Positions 17,551-29,186 of a DNA stretch of 64,000 nucleotides are shown here, in pieces; position 1 is the stretch's first letter, and each line of letters opens with the position of its first letter. The stretch comes from Trissonchulus latispiculum. Taxonomy: Eukaryota > Nematoda > Enoplea > Enoplida > Ironidae. The position numbers and the translations under genes were made by a program. The notes beneath the pieces are model-generated. The model made no database searches. It was given only the letters and a program-made list of their open reading frames with translations, and had not been told where the DNA came from. The stretch is taken from assembly GCA_030248195.1 (NCBI GenBank), contig JASAND010023040.1, positions 98,272 through 162,271 on the forward strand, read 5' to 3'.

Positions 17551-18986
17551 GGGTTGCCGCTGTCATTTGTCCTCTTATAAACAAGTCAATTTTCCGTCAC
17601 GAAATCCGTAAATTTTCCTAAAATCTATTTCATTTTCGAAATCAGCGCCATCGAATTAGTCTATGGCCCACCCTTCAGGCAAATCGGAGACAAAAAGTTC
17701 TTTGGTCCCAAATCCGGATTTTCGAGAATTCCCGGATTTTCAGTTTTCCGGCCATAACTTTCGCTAGGAGCATTTCCGGAAAATGTCGCAAGAAGGAAAG
17801 TTGTTTAGCTCGACAAGCTCTTTCATTTGAGTACCATATTGACCACTTTTGGAGAAATTTTTCAAAATCCGGAATTTTCCGGGTCCAATATCTCGAAATC
17901 CGTAAATTTTCCGGTTTCGATTTCAGTTTCGAAATCAGCGCGGTCGAATTACCCTATGACCAACTTTTAAGCAAAATCGGAGACAAAAAGGTTTTTGGTC
18001 CAAAATCCGGGTTTTTGGGAATTCCCGGATTTTCAGTTTTTCGGCCATAACTTTCCCTAGACGCATTTCCGGAAAATGTCGCAAGAAGAAAAGTTGTTCA
18101 GCTCGGCGAGCTCTTTCATTTGAGTACCATATTGACCACTTTTGGAGAAATTTTTCAAAATCCGGAATTTTCCGGGTCCAATATTTCGAAATCCGTAAAT
18201 TTACCGGTTTCGATTTCAGTTTCGAAATCAACGCGGTCGAATTACCCTATGACCAACTTTTAAGCAAAATCGGAAACAAAAAGGTTTTCCTTTCAAAATC
18301 CGGCTTTTCCGGGATTTCCCGGATTTTCAGTTTTTCGGTCGTAACTTTCGCTAGACGCATTTTCCGAAAATGCCGCAAGCACAAAAGTTGTTCAGCTTGA
18401 CGAGCTCTTTCATTTGAGTACCATATCGACCACTTTTGAAAAAATTTTTAAAAATCCGGATTTTCGTGAATTCCCAGATTTTCAATTTTTCGGCCATAAC
18501 TTTCGCTAGACGCATTTTCGGAAAACGTCGCAACAAGGAAAGTTGTTCAGCTCGACGAGCTCTTTCATTTGAGCCCCATATCGACCACTTTTGGGGAAAT
18601 TTTTCAAAATCCGGAATTTTCCGGGTCCAATATTTCGAAATCCGTAAATGTTCCGGGAATTTCGATTTCAGTTTCGAAATCAGCGCTATCGAATTACCCT
18701 ATGACCAACTTTTAAGCAAAATCGGAGGCAAAAAATTTTTTCGTTTCCCTTGGTCCCCCCTTACCATTCTAAAAAATTCCGGGATTCGCCATTCCCGGAA
18801 TCCGGGAAGTACCGAACTGCCCGCGCTTCCGGGAGCACTTTAGGTCACTTCCAACTCCCCCTGAAAATTTCAGCCGGATAGGTCCAGCCAATCAAAAGTT
18901 AGAGGGGGGGACAGGGGTGGTAACGAGATTAATAAACGGACATACCCAGATGAAAGGGTTGCCTTTTTGTTAAAAAGCGGCAACCC
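17551..18986. mobile_element. Satellite-bearing insertion inside the GGCCGG element
   Basis: Bounded by GGGTTGCCGCT (17551-17561) and its reverse complement AGCGGCAACCC (18976-18986). Next to the right end GGGTTGCC (18956-18963) also pairs with the final GGCAACCC to form a short hairpin. No clear target duplication. The body is the tandem array described separately. Confidence 0.6.
17590..18770. repeat. Tandem satellite, unit about 293 bp, roughly four copies
   Basis: The landmark GGCCATAACTTTC(G/C)CTAG or a variant starts at 17750, 18043, 18337 and 18492, giving spacings of 293, 294 and 155 bp; the third unit is internally shortened. Units contain ATCCGGAATTTTCCGGGTCC and TTTCATTTGAG(T/C)(A/C)CC. 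Open frames in it are by-products. Confidence 0.8.
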
Positions 18987-19188
18987 AAAAATTAGGATTT
19001 TTGATAGTTTTCAAGGCAGATTTTAGCAAGCTTAAGGCGATAAGTTGCAGAAACTGTCACTGGGCGGTCGGCCGCTTCACATTTGAGAGACCGGCCTGTG
19101 TCTGACCGGCCGGCCTGTCATCGGCCGGCCCACTCTGGACCTGGGCCGGCCCGTCTAGACAGGGCCGGTGCGCAACACTAACTAGCAC

Positions 19189-19884
19189 CTTAAGGGGGTA
19201 TACCTAGGGGTTTGCATAACTTCTTCGGAGAGCGCTAGTTTTTGCGTGCAAGTTGGTGACATATAGAGTTTAGCTCCCAAAATATTTTCGGCAGGGAGCG
19301 GCCGTTACAAAAAATTCACCCACGGGGTGTTGAAAGACTGAAAATGTGAAAAAATTCAAAAATTTCATTCTTCAAAAATTGATCACTGTCGTCCTTATAT
19401 TCTCAGTTTGCGTTATCATACTTAAAAAGTTAATATAAGGCATTAATATATCTCATGACATCAGAGCTGTATGGGGCCCCAAACTGAAAAATTTCGTTCA
19501 TTTTTTCAAATTTTAGATTGGCTTTTCGGAAGCTCTGAATTTTTTTCGGAAAAAGCAACAGACCTAAAACTTTGCACACATATTTCTATGGACACGGATA
19601 CATGCCAGCCAAATGGCAGCTCACAGAACCTTCTCGTTCGGGAACACTGTAGCCGCAAACTTCAAAAATTGTAAAATTTTCACTAGGTGACCTGTCGCCG
19701 TTTCGAGCCTAATCCACCAAAGTGCGCCAAATCATCTGAAATTTTTACAGAATAAACACTCTTAAAAAGACTCCTGTAGAAATTACAGGAATTCTTGTAG
19801 TTTTCTACAAAAGTGCTCCTGTGCGGTCAGTCACTAGCGGAGCTTCCTGTATTTTCCACAGAAGTAAATTTTGTATTTTTACCG
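19189..19884. repeat. Repeat-derived spacer with a copy of a motif block that recurs at 20120 and, inverted, at 22225
   Basis: 19278-19435 (TCCCAAAATATTTTCGGCAG, then GGGAGCGGCCG and CACCCACGGGGTGTTGAAAG) is repeated at 20126-20275 and appears inverted at 22225-22305. No gene was seen. Confidence 0.65.
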
Positions 19885-20778
19885 GCCTCTCGAATAGTAA
19901 AAATTACAGGAATTTCCTGTAGAATATATTAAGGAAACCTGTAGTTTTTATTATAGGAGTTTCCTGTAGAAAATACTAAAGAAACCTGTAGTTTTGTTCG
20001 ACTATTTTTTGACAATCCTAAATTAGATACCAAACCTGTAGTTTTTACAAGACAAAACCTGTAAATTTTACTGGAGCGACCTGTTATTTCATAAAAGGGG
20101 GGCAGGTGCGGGGGGTGGCCGCTCCCAAAATATTTTCGGCAGGGAGCGGCCGTACAAAAAATTCACCCACGGGGTGTTGAAAGACTGAAAATGTGAAAAA
20201 ATTCAAAAATTTCATTCTTCAAAAATTAATCACTGTCGTCCTTATATACTCAGTTTGCGTTATCAGCGTATCGAGTACTTTCCCGTAGAGTAAACCTGTA
20301 AACCAGTGAAAACTACAGGTTTCATTTGTATTGAATACTGGTCTAACTTGTAATCAGTTCTACCAAAGAAGATCCGGTAAAAACTACCAACGATGTCCTG
20401 TAGAAATTACAGACTTAACCTGCATTTTCTACAAAAGCTTTTGCATTTATCGTCTACAAAGGTGATTCCTGTAGTTTCTACTGGAACATTTCTAAGAGTG
20501 TGGCCAGGATATATGGTTAAATATGTGCCAAGTTTGATGGGTTTAGGTTTTGTTATGGTTTTTAATGAGGGCTTAATTATGTGGGTAACAGTGAAAAAAC
20601 GGTCAAAATCGGCATGTAGCTAAACTTTGATGGAATTTATCTCATCGTAGAAGAAATATCGTAACTTGGTGTAATTAGAAAAGTTGTTTACTCTACAGGC
20701 TATTACTCGATACGTTGATAACGCAAAATGAGTACATAAGAGCGACAGTAATCATAATTTTTGGTTTATATACTTTAG

Positions 20779-21085
20779 TCAGAATTTCATTTGTCAGAAT
20801 GTCACTAGTCAGAATTTCATTTGTCAGAATGTCAGCAGTCCGAATTTCATTTGTCAGAATGTCACTAGTCAGAATTTCATTTGTCAGAATTTTACTTGTC
20901 AGAATTTCATTAGTCAGAATTTCATTTGTCAGAATGTCAAAAGTCAGAATTTCATTTGTCAGGATGTCAGCAGTCAGAATTTCATTTATCAGAATGTCAC
21001 TAGTCAGAATTTCATTTGTCAGAATTTTACTTGTCAGAATTTCATTAGTCAGAATTTCATTTGTCAGAATTGCACTTGTCAGAAT
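20779..21085. repeat. 15-bp minisatellite (GTCAGAATTTCATTT type), about 20 copies
   Basis: Units alternate between TTGTCAGAATGTCA- and AGTCAGAATTTCA-like forms. Because the unit is a multiple of three, open frames of over 150 codons appear on both strands, but they are periodic artefacts. Confidence 0.9.
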
Positions 21086-21261
21086 AATTATGGACATGTA
21101 TACGAATGCCACAAGTATGTACATGTCTCTACACATTCTACACTCTACACACACAAGACTCTACACATTATATAGGCTACCTTCAAATGATAACTCAGGA
21201 CAGCCGTTCGCATTTCGGTTCCAAGATTTTTTGGTCAGACTATAGTTTAGTTCTATCAAGA

Positions 21262-21556
21262 GTAGTATTTGAGGCCGGCCGAGGTTTCACCGGCCGGCCG
21301 CCGACCGCACGATCGCCGGCCGGCCGGCCGACTCCTTCGGCCGCCGGCCGGTGACCCGGACGGCCGGCTACCGGCCTGGAGTGAAACTATTATGACTGCT
21401 AAAATTTTTATTTTCGGATTTTATGTTAGAAAAATAGCATAGCTAGATTTGGAGTACATTTTAAGCCAAGTTGCTTTATATTGTAAATTTCTGGTTGCTA
21501 TATTGTATTCCAGCCGGCGGCCGGCCGGCCTTTAGCCGGCAGCCCTCAAACACTGA
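21262..21556. mobile_element. Second GGCCGG-rich MITE-like element
   Basis: Inverted ends AGTATTTGAGG and CCCTCAAACACT with dense GGCCGG palindromes at both sides (21270-21370 and 21511-21545) and an AT-rich middle. It is related in style, not in terminal sequence, to the 17439 element. Confidence 0.5.
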
Positions 21557-21564
21557 TTAAAAGT

Positions 21565-21901
21565 ACATAATAAAACTATGCTCTATTCGCTAACGACCTA
21601 CCAAGTACCACCTCCCCAAATTGAACCCCAGTGAACAAAGTGAATTCGCCCGCTATGTTTGTGTTGTAAAGTTCGAAGCAGACGCAAATTACACTTACGC
21701 ACTGCTTGTGTTTTTGAGCTTAAACATATTAACATAGAGCGAGTGAGCGTACCCCGTTTGGATCCCATACCCATATAGGGGAGGAGTGGGAGGGGGTCAA
21801 TTAGGGGAGGGGGTAAGCCGATAGCGAACATAGCACAGTTTTGTCTTTGACTGCATAGAGCGAGGCGCTTGTCATACTCTTATACATTATGTGCTCTTGG
21901 T
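21565..21901. mobile_element. Fold-back element, GCTAACGGCTGACC family
   Basis: AAGTACATAATAAAACTATGCTCTATTCGCTAACG at the left, in part, mirrors the right half (CGATAGCGAACATAGC, CATTATGTGCTCTTGG). It shares the AGAGCGAGTGAGCGTACCCC motif with 60900-60920 and 61575-61595. Confidence 0.6.
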
Positions 21902-22007
21902 TCTCTTCAGCCTGACATTTCAGAAAAGTGAATTTCTGACAAATGAAGTTCTGCTTGTGGCATGTTTGAATTTTGATAACTGAAATTTAAACTTAGTGAA
22001 ATCCTGA

Positions 22008-22199
22008 CTAAAATTCTAATTTTTGACTAATGAAATTCTGACAAATGAAATTCTGACAAATGAAATTCTGACAAATGAAATTCTGACAAATGAAATTCTG
22101 ACTAATGAAATTCTGACTAGTGAAGTTCTGACAAATGAAATTCTGACAAATGAAATTCTGACTAAAGACATTCTGACAAATGAAATTCTGACTAAAGAA
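22008..22199. repeat. 15-bp minisatellite in the opposite orientation (TGACAAATGAAATTC)
   Basis: About 12 units that are the reverse complement of the array at 20779-21085. The two arrays face each other within the same 2.6-kb element. Confidence 0.9.
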
Positions 22200-22473
22200 A
22201 ATAGAAGTATTTTTTGAAGACTGAGATTTTCAGTCTTTCAACACCCTGTGGGTGATTTTTTTGTAACGGCCGCTCCCTGCCGAAAATATTTTGGGAGCGG
22301 CCACCCCCCGCACCTGCCCCCCCCCCTTTTTCATTAACAGGTCGATCCAGTAAAAACTACAGGTTTCTGTGGTATTTTCTGCAGGAAACTCCTGTCAAAA
22401 ATTACAGGTTTCCTTAGTAATTTCTACAGGAGGAAACTTCTATAATTTTTACTATTCGTGAGGTCGAGAGGTT

Positions 22474-24816
22474 ATTTTGTATGACATTACTGATTTTTAT
22501 ATTTGAAAGTAATGCTGGGACTGGTTTGGATTTTTGAAACTCTGGATTCTTGACTACCGGTTCCGATTAGCCATTAACTTAGCCGTCCTCAAAATTTCAG
22601 TGTAAATAGAATTTCGGAAATTAATGTTAAATTAAGGTTAAATTTCAAATGCTAAATTCAAATTCCAGATAAAAGTTTAAAAATTTACAATAAACCTTGA
22701 TTGTAGTTTCAAACAGCCAATATTTATGCTAGAACCGGTCCGGTTCCAAAAGTCACCAGTTCCGGTTCTAAAAATCCTATCGGTTCCGGTTCTACCGGTT
22801 CTTTTGGACTCTCAGTACTATTTGAAAGGCTAAAACGCTTTATTCCACACATCCAATTAAACAGTAATGACGACATATATTACAAGTACAGACCATATCT
22901 ACAACAACAATTATGCAAATAAAAAAGTCACCAGTCCAGGCTAAAACGCAACATTACTCTGTAGTGAACATGCAAACAATAGACAACCTTCAGATAAAAA
23001 GGTAAAAAGCAGACAGTCAGCATATGCAGTCAGCAATGCGTTGAAACGCTCAAATCACTAAGGCCAACGAAATACTATTCCCCTTTTCGTGGATTCGTTT
23101 TCGGGGAATCCCCACTCTCCTTTGGCTAGAAAAGAATAAAATTAAACAAGAAAATGCATGTAAATAATGCTTAAGTACAACATGAAAATACGATCAAATT
23201 AACAGAATACATTCTCCCTTTTAGTAGCTCTCTCTATTCAATCTACGAATACTGTAACAGCCCTTTCACTGAAACGCAAAGGGCGACGGAATCAACCTTA
23301 CCCAGGGCCCGTTGCATAAACGTAATTAGTTGATTAGTGATTAGTGGATTAGTGTAGCAGTTTTCTAGAATAATCAAAGCTACGAATGGGCTATAATTTA
23401 TCTGTCATCTTGAAGCGCTTTGACCGTTCTTCAAAAGTGTAAATTAAGTTACAACCTAAATTGGAGTGATGACAGTGTAAAAAGTGAAGAGTTCAAAATA
23501 TTCCTTGGATTGAATGAGTCAGTAGAATAAATTAAACACTTCACGATTTCTGGATAAAGCATTTCAACAGCTACGATGTAGTACCAAAAACTCCAAAAAC
23601 GGCGGACTACAGCAAAAGCTTTCCACAAAAAACTGCTACACTAATCAACTAATCACTTTTATGCAACGGGCATCAGGACTCATTATTTCTCAACAAGTCC
23701 ATCATTATCTTAGTAGCTAATATTCTACAATCCCATATTAAGGTGTATAGAAGTGTGTAGAAAATTGTCAAGACTCAGGTTTCAAAAATTACTTAAAACA
23801 AATTAAAAGGCTTAACTCAAACATCTGACTCCAAGAAATCACTGGGCTGATTCTACTGGGGGGGGGGGGCGGCTCCTCCCCCCATAAACATCCTTCTCTC
23901 TCCCCAAATCCCCCCGCCCCGCCAATCGACCCCCTCAAAAATAGTGGGTGCCCATTTTGGTACCAAATTTTGCCTTGAAAAATTCGCTCAGAAGAGCCAA
24001 ATTTTCTAAATTTTATTCATTTTTTGCCTTTTTCATCCCTAAATCTGCTTATTTTTGCCATAGTGCAAGCTGGAAAAATAGCGCTATTTTTAGCATATTT
24101 TTCGAAAAATTTTCGCCCCCCCAAATTCCTTGCCCCTTTTGGAACAGGACTTTTCGGAAAATCCCTAGAATAAGCCCAGAATAACAGTATATAAATAGGT
24201 GTTTCTAATAATAACAAATTATTCGGATGATCTTTGTCCAGTTTCGAGATCTTTTGTCACTACACAAAAATTGAAACTCCTCCGGTTTCCCATGTTTTAA
24301 CACAAACTGACATCACCTTTAGGTGAAATTACTTGCTAACCGAAGAGATCCAACTTTAATCTCAAAAACTCATTAAACTACACCTATCGGACAACAAAAT
24401 ATGTGAAAATAAGATCGGAGACGGTGGAAAAATATGCCAAAAATGGACCCCCTTATGAAAACGTTGGTCAAGAATCGATAGTCGCGGACTTCGCATTTGC
24501 ACATATAATATGCCCCCATGGCCCATATGTTCCAGGGTATTTTTACAGAAGAAAATTTACGAAATTTGCCTTCCTCCCCCACCCCCGAAAATGAATTGTA
24601 TACTGAAATAGCCCTAACCAGGGTTCTCTGCTTTATAACTTTTCACCAGAAACAGGCAGTTTCAAAAATTTTCAGCCTTCACCGGAGATTTTTTCGTAAA
24701 AGTGTCTATTTTTAGCCCAAATCCAGGCATTTTTGAAAACGTTATTAAAGAATCACCAAGCTAAATATGTAAAGAATACCATTTGGCTCAGTTTTGCAAC
24801 CCCTTTCGAAAATCCT
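22474..24816. repeat. 2.3-kb direct duplication, copy 1
   Basis: Nearly identical to 32784-35151 over its length: same order of the GTATGACATTACTG start, the ACCGGTCCGGTTCC block, the GCCCGTTGCATAAA MITE, the GGGGGGCGGC patch and the CAACCCCTTTCGAAAA end. Flanks differ on both sides. Contains no convincing gene. Confidence 0.85.
23306..23672. mobile_element. Fold-back MITE, ends GGCCCGTTGCATAAA, copy 1
   Basis: Inverted ends with TAATTAGTTGATTAGTG and the mirror CACTAATCAACTAATCACTTTTATGC (in pieces) give long imperfect inverted repeats. A second copy is at 33624-33996. The flanks CAG/TCAG are too short to settle the duplication length. Confidence 0.7.
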
Positions 24817-24980
24817 CCCCTCCCCTGGCAAAATCCACTAAAAATACCCTGCCTGTTCTAAATTAAAGCCTTTACGAAGGTAAAAGCGGCTCAAGATTAG
24901 CTGTACAGCTGCTCAGAATGCATGCTTTTATGATGCACTGCCCTAACTAACTTTGGAGAACTGCCTTATATATATATGTG

Positions 24981-25011
<31 letters not shown>

Positions 25012-25025
25012 ATATAAATATATGA

Positions 25026-25062
<37 letters not shown>

Positions 25063-26445
25063 TGTAAAGAAAAAGGTTTGGCTAATAGACTTTTTGGAGC
25101 TGAGACACCATTTAAAAGACTCAAGTTCCGAACTTTATTCCACTCAGCCCTTGCTATTACACAAGTGTGGGGGTCGAGCAAACTTGATCTTTTCCAACAC
25201 TGATTAGAGCACTGGTGAAATGGCTCTTTTCTCCTTACGCTACTTAATAGCAAACCGATCGCTCAGTAAACTTCGTGATCAGTTTACTATGGTCCTTACC
25301 TAGTCAGAGCTTCCGTAACTAAAACGGTGGTCCACTCTGAACCTCAGATCAAATCCCTACTAATAGGCAACCAGATAAAAGTTAACTTCAGAATTCCGTT
25401 AGAGTATTTAATGTACACACGATTTCACAGAACAATCTGTCGATTCAAAAGTGATCAGCTAGCAGAATAATTATTATCAAGGTACTGAACAGAGATCACA
25501 AACGCTCCGCAACCTTAAATTGCATATACTAGCCCTGGGCTCACGAATTTGCCCCGACAACGAACTTACACAATTTCCTGGTTTTTTCCAAAATCCAAGT
25601 GATACAAAATAGATGCAGACAGTAAAGCAGATGCAGTGCAACGGACAGAGAGTGAGGGATGACCAACCAACAAAACTAAAGCTCAGACTCGACTCAGAAT
25701 AAAGGCACCTCTGGCCACACAGTATAAGACTTCCAAGTTAGGCGTAGCAGCCACAACAACACAGATACAGCGCAAGGTCCCAGAAACCGACCTGTCAGCA
25801 GCAAAGTCAACCCCAAACTGAAGTCTTTAGGTCAGTCACCCAATCCCGTCACAGCTCTGTCCGCGTGCAATTCTCACTTTTCGGTCTCTTTGAAATTTCC
25901 TTTAAGTTTTGCGTGCCTATTGAAAGAAAGATCCATACGTCACGTATGCGTTTGCTCAAGAGCTCATAGGGTTCCCCAAGTCTTCGTTTAAAGCCGATTA
26001 ACCCCAACCCTCGAATTTGAACCCATAAATCGGAAAAACAACCCAATTAACTGAATCGTCCATGCAAACATATTATTCCAGTGGACACTGTCAATTCTAA
26101 CTGTACAACACAAAGATGAACACTTGACAAAAGTTACCCAACACATAAGGATACGGAAATGATTAGACAGTTACTATTAGGTAACGGAGAAATGGTGAGA
26201 CAATTACGGTTAGTTAGCAACAGAGACATGGTCAGACAATTACGGTTGATTAGCAGACAATTACGGTTAGTTAACAGAGTCAAGAGTTTGAGGCACAGGG
26301 TTAAAACAAAAAATTAGTCGCATTCATGTCGCATGCAGCATTCAACACAAAAAAGAAAATCATTACTCAACACAGAACTTTAGCAATTTGCAGCTTGTTT
26401 TAGCCCAAAACCAACTTTTCTAAATGAAGCTCAAAATCTTCCAAT

Positions 26446-26502
<57 letters not shown>

Positions 26503-26560
26503 GTGTGTATGTATATATTCATATATTTATATATATACAGCTTTAACCCAATTTTACTTG
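24817..26560. other. Sequence unique to copy 1 flank, with AT microsatellites and short tandem repeats
   Basis: No gene. It contains TATATG-rich microsatellite DNA at 24966-25064 and 26449-26538, and a small array of CAGACAATTACGGTTAGTTAG-like units (about 26165-26280, in shortened form CAATTACGGTTAG three times). Confidence 0.6.
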
Positions 26561-28330
26561 CACAGACGGCATCTTACACTCATAGTTCTAAGAGTTCTAT
26601 TCGCTGTTGCTCGTTTGATTAGCTGTAGGTTGCTACGCTATTTGGCTATATTTGGCGAATTTAAAAATTGGTATTTTCAGCTGAAGATCAAAGGTGCGCC
26701 ACACAAGGTATGTTCAATGTTGTGTCTTGACGCATTTGTTTTTGCCACGGTATGTGACAAACATGAATATATTAATGTGCCCAGTTTGTGGCAAAAATCT
26801 ACCACATGAGTGAAAAATTGGTAAATAATGTGAAAATTGTGAAAATGGCGAGTATTAGCTAAATTTGCGGTTTTTGTGGCAAGTTTTTTCAGTTTCGTAT
26901 TATACGGCAGAAACTTGCGAATACCAGTATATTGAAATTTTGGGTCAAAAAGTGGCAATTCCTGAAAAAATTCACTGTCAAAGTTCGAAAAACGACTTTG
27001 TATGTCAAATCTGATGCTAACGTGGATCCGAAAACAAAAACAAAAAAGTCTTTCTGGTATATATTGAGCGTTTTTATGTTATTCAGTGTTTTCTACACAC
27101 ATTTTGTATCAGACATTAGTCCCAACATTCGGAGGCGTAGCTGCTGGCTCAGAAAGTAGGATGCCTGATCAAATCGTCGCCGCTCTCAAATTAGAGCGAT
27201 GGTTCGATTTCCACTTTAAACGGTCATCTTCAACTTCTAACTGCAATAATTGTTTACATGTAACTGATTGAAAGACGAATAAAAACACTAACAAAAATTA
27301 AGTTAGCCTGAGACAGCAGTAAGTTAGTTAAAGTAAGACAGCTATTTTAAAAGGATAATAACAATAGCGAAATACCTCGTTTCGTCTACGCAATCTTTTC
27401 AGAAATCCAGGACTATTCAAACTTGAACCAGCATGCTGAAAAGTATTTGTAAAAACAAATGACAAATTAAGCAAAACAAAAGCAAACATTAACTAATTAG
27501 TATAATTAGTAAAGTATTTCAAAACTCCCATTACAAATCAAAGCACCAAACGTGGAATACTTAAAGGTCTACGTAAACATTATTAATAAAAATAAGTCTG
27601 ACTTAAGCGGGTAGCTTTTGGCTGTATTTTTCTAATGTGTCCGATTGCTCGTTTTATATATTTTTAGTCGGGTCCACAAAACAAGACAAGTGTGGTTTGC
27701 GTGCTCCTATCGAGTCCTCCAGAGTTAAATGGCTTATCGATTTAAATCCACGATCCAGACGTACGGTCTTATCTACATGCTACCACGGTTTTTTGCGTAA
27801 AACACTGCGTATTTAAGCAGTCGAGCTTAAAAATACACAGTCAAAAACAAAAAACGCACCAAAATACGCAGCCAAAAAATTCGGTAGTAGGAGTGCTCTA
27901 AATAAATTTCTTGAGATACGAACGGCCGAAGCATTGGACATGGACGATTGCTGCATCCACCATCGCGGAGACCAAAGCCGGCTCAGGTGCAGCGGCTTTA
28001 AGAATGCCATCGTTCGAAACATTCCATGCACATTGCAGTTTTTTCTTTATTCTCTACTTTTTTATCCAAACTTTGTTTCAGAATTTTCGACTTTTTTCAG
28101 AATTTAAGAGGAGTTGAGAATAATATACATTTATGTTTCACAGAATAAAAAAAGCAATTGCCTTTGTTTTTAAAATCCACAAGGAATGCTATTTAATGAG
28201 GAATTTGCAGATTTCGAAACCCTACCGCATATTCATCATGAATTAATAATGTTGATGTTTTCAAGGATTTTAGCACCAGTAGAGCAAAGATGGGAAAAAT
28301 TTTGGGAACTAAATTTTCTGGCTAAAGATT
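26561..28330. other. No gene recognised
   Basis: AT-rich, with open frames below 103 codons that match nothing known to me. A degenerate tRNA-like stretch lies near 27146-27212 (see findings). Otherwise nothing. Confidence 0.5.
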
Positions 28331-28333
28331 TGT

Positions 28334-29186
28334 GAATATTTGAAAACAAAAGTCATGTTCGGAAATGCAAGAAACGGGCATATGAGATTAATCCGCCGTT
28401 CTTTCTTCACAAATACATTTGTTAATGCAGACGGCACCAGTGACGAATATTGTGACCTTTGTAAGAATGTTCTTAATGATAGTGTAACTTTTGCAAGAAT
28501 ATTTTTAATAAATATCACTATGATAATTATGTACATTGTTCTACAGATTGTCATTTATGCCTTGAAAGTCTGGACTGTGGTCTTTCAGATATTCGACGAA
28601 ATTATTGCGGATCTATCGGCGGAGGAACGAAATGTGGCCCTCCCGGACTTTGGGACCTCACACCAAACGGAACCCAAGATGCTGGGAGCGGTCCTCCCAG
28701 ACTGTCAAAAATTGGAACCCACGGCAAATCTTTGATCCAAGAAGCCACGGGCAGAATGGCGGTCAAGCGAAAAGTACAAGAAAACAGGGATTTTCGTCAA
28801 CCCGAAAGAATTCAGCTGCTTCATCAGCTCCCTACAAACCTAAGAGAAAATGCGAAAAGCACCCTGGACCCCGGATTGTCCAATCCAGACTGATGGACGT
28901 AAATGGAATTTTAATGAAGAAATTAGATTTAAAGCTGTGGGATAAAGTGTTTTGATTGAACTAATTTGTGACTTTTAAATGTTTTGTATGCAAACTTTTG
29001 ACGGGAGGCTTGTTGTGCGGGTAGTTAGCTAGGAAAAAGGAAGGAGTGGCTATTTAGAGAAATTTTAAGAAAATTTCAAAAGGAGTAGAATATTTAAATA
29101 ATATTTTTCGTGAATCTCAAGCCTGTTGGAAAGCGACCGCCTGGTTTGAACCCGGGACCTCCAGTCCGAAGTCCTGGGATAGTCTG
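28334..29186. repeat. Repeat block S, copy 1
   Basis: Mirrors 53940-55375 in reverse orientation, which has about 800 bp more in the middle (the interval between CTGTC at about 55020 and the CTGTC read on the minus strand near 54195). It contains a short open stretch with CTTTCAG followed by ATATTCGACGAAATTATTGC that is present in both copies. The end includes a tRNA-like segment. Confidence 0.75.

Larger units (their letters stand above)
17439..19180. mobile_element. GGCCGG-rich hAT-like MITE with an internal satellite-bearing insertion
   Basis: Termini TAGTGTTGTTCACCGGCC and the inverse GGGCCGGTGCGCAACACTA are flanked by ACCAGCAC (17431-17438) and ACTAGCAC (19181-19188), an 8-bp duplication with one difference. 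Both ends are dense in GGCCGG palindromes. Relatives at 31253-31567, 48509-48855 and 59919-60265 are only about 310-350 bp and lack the central 1.4 kb, so 17551-18986 is a later insertion. Confidence 0.75.
19885..22472. mobile_element. 2.6-kb element with long inverted repeats and CCTGTAG motifs
   Basis: The left arm (about 19885-20195) and right arm (about 22230-22472) are inverted copies: CTCTCGAATAGTAAAAATTACAGG at the left edge, in pieces, mirrors the right edge, and GGCAGGTGCGGGGGGTGGCC mirrors 22298-22317. Both arms carry many CCTGTAG or CTACAGG heptamers, often facing each other. The 22472 edge coincides with the start of the 2.3-kb direct duplication shared with 32784, where the element is absent. 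No transposase frame. The superfamily is not identified. Confidence 0.65.

Noticed and set aside
17590..18770. CRISPR-like array
   Set aside because: Units of 293 bp are contiguous satellite repeats without short repeats and unique spacers, in a eukaryotic context.
18436..18843. 135-codon frame
   Set aside because: Lies across diverged units of the 293-bp satellite and has no protein-like features.
20693..21245. Open frames of 153 and 176 codons on opposite strands
   Set aside because: Both arise from a 15-bp tandem repeat whose unit is divisible by three; products are monotonous five-residue repeats.
22023..22217. 64-codon frame of ILTNE-type repeats
   Set aside because: Same 15-bp minisatellite in the other orientation.
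24953..25253. Tyr/Ile-rich frames over 80 codons on both strands
   Set aside because: Translations of a TATATG microsatellite.
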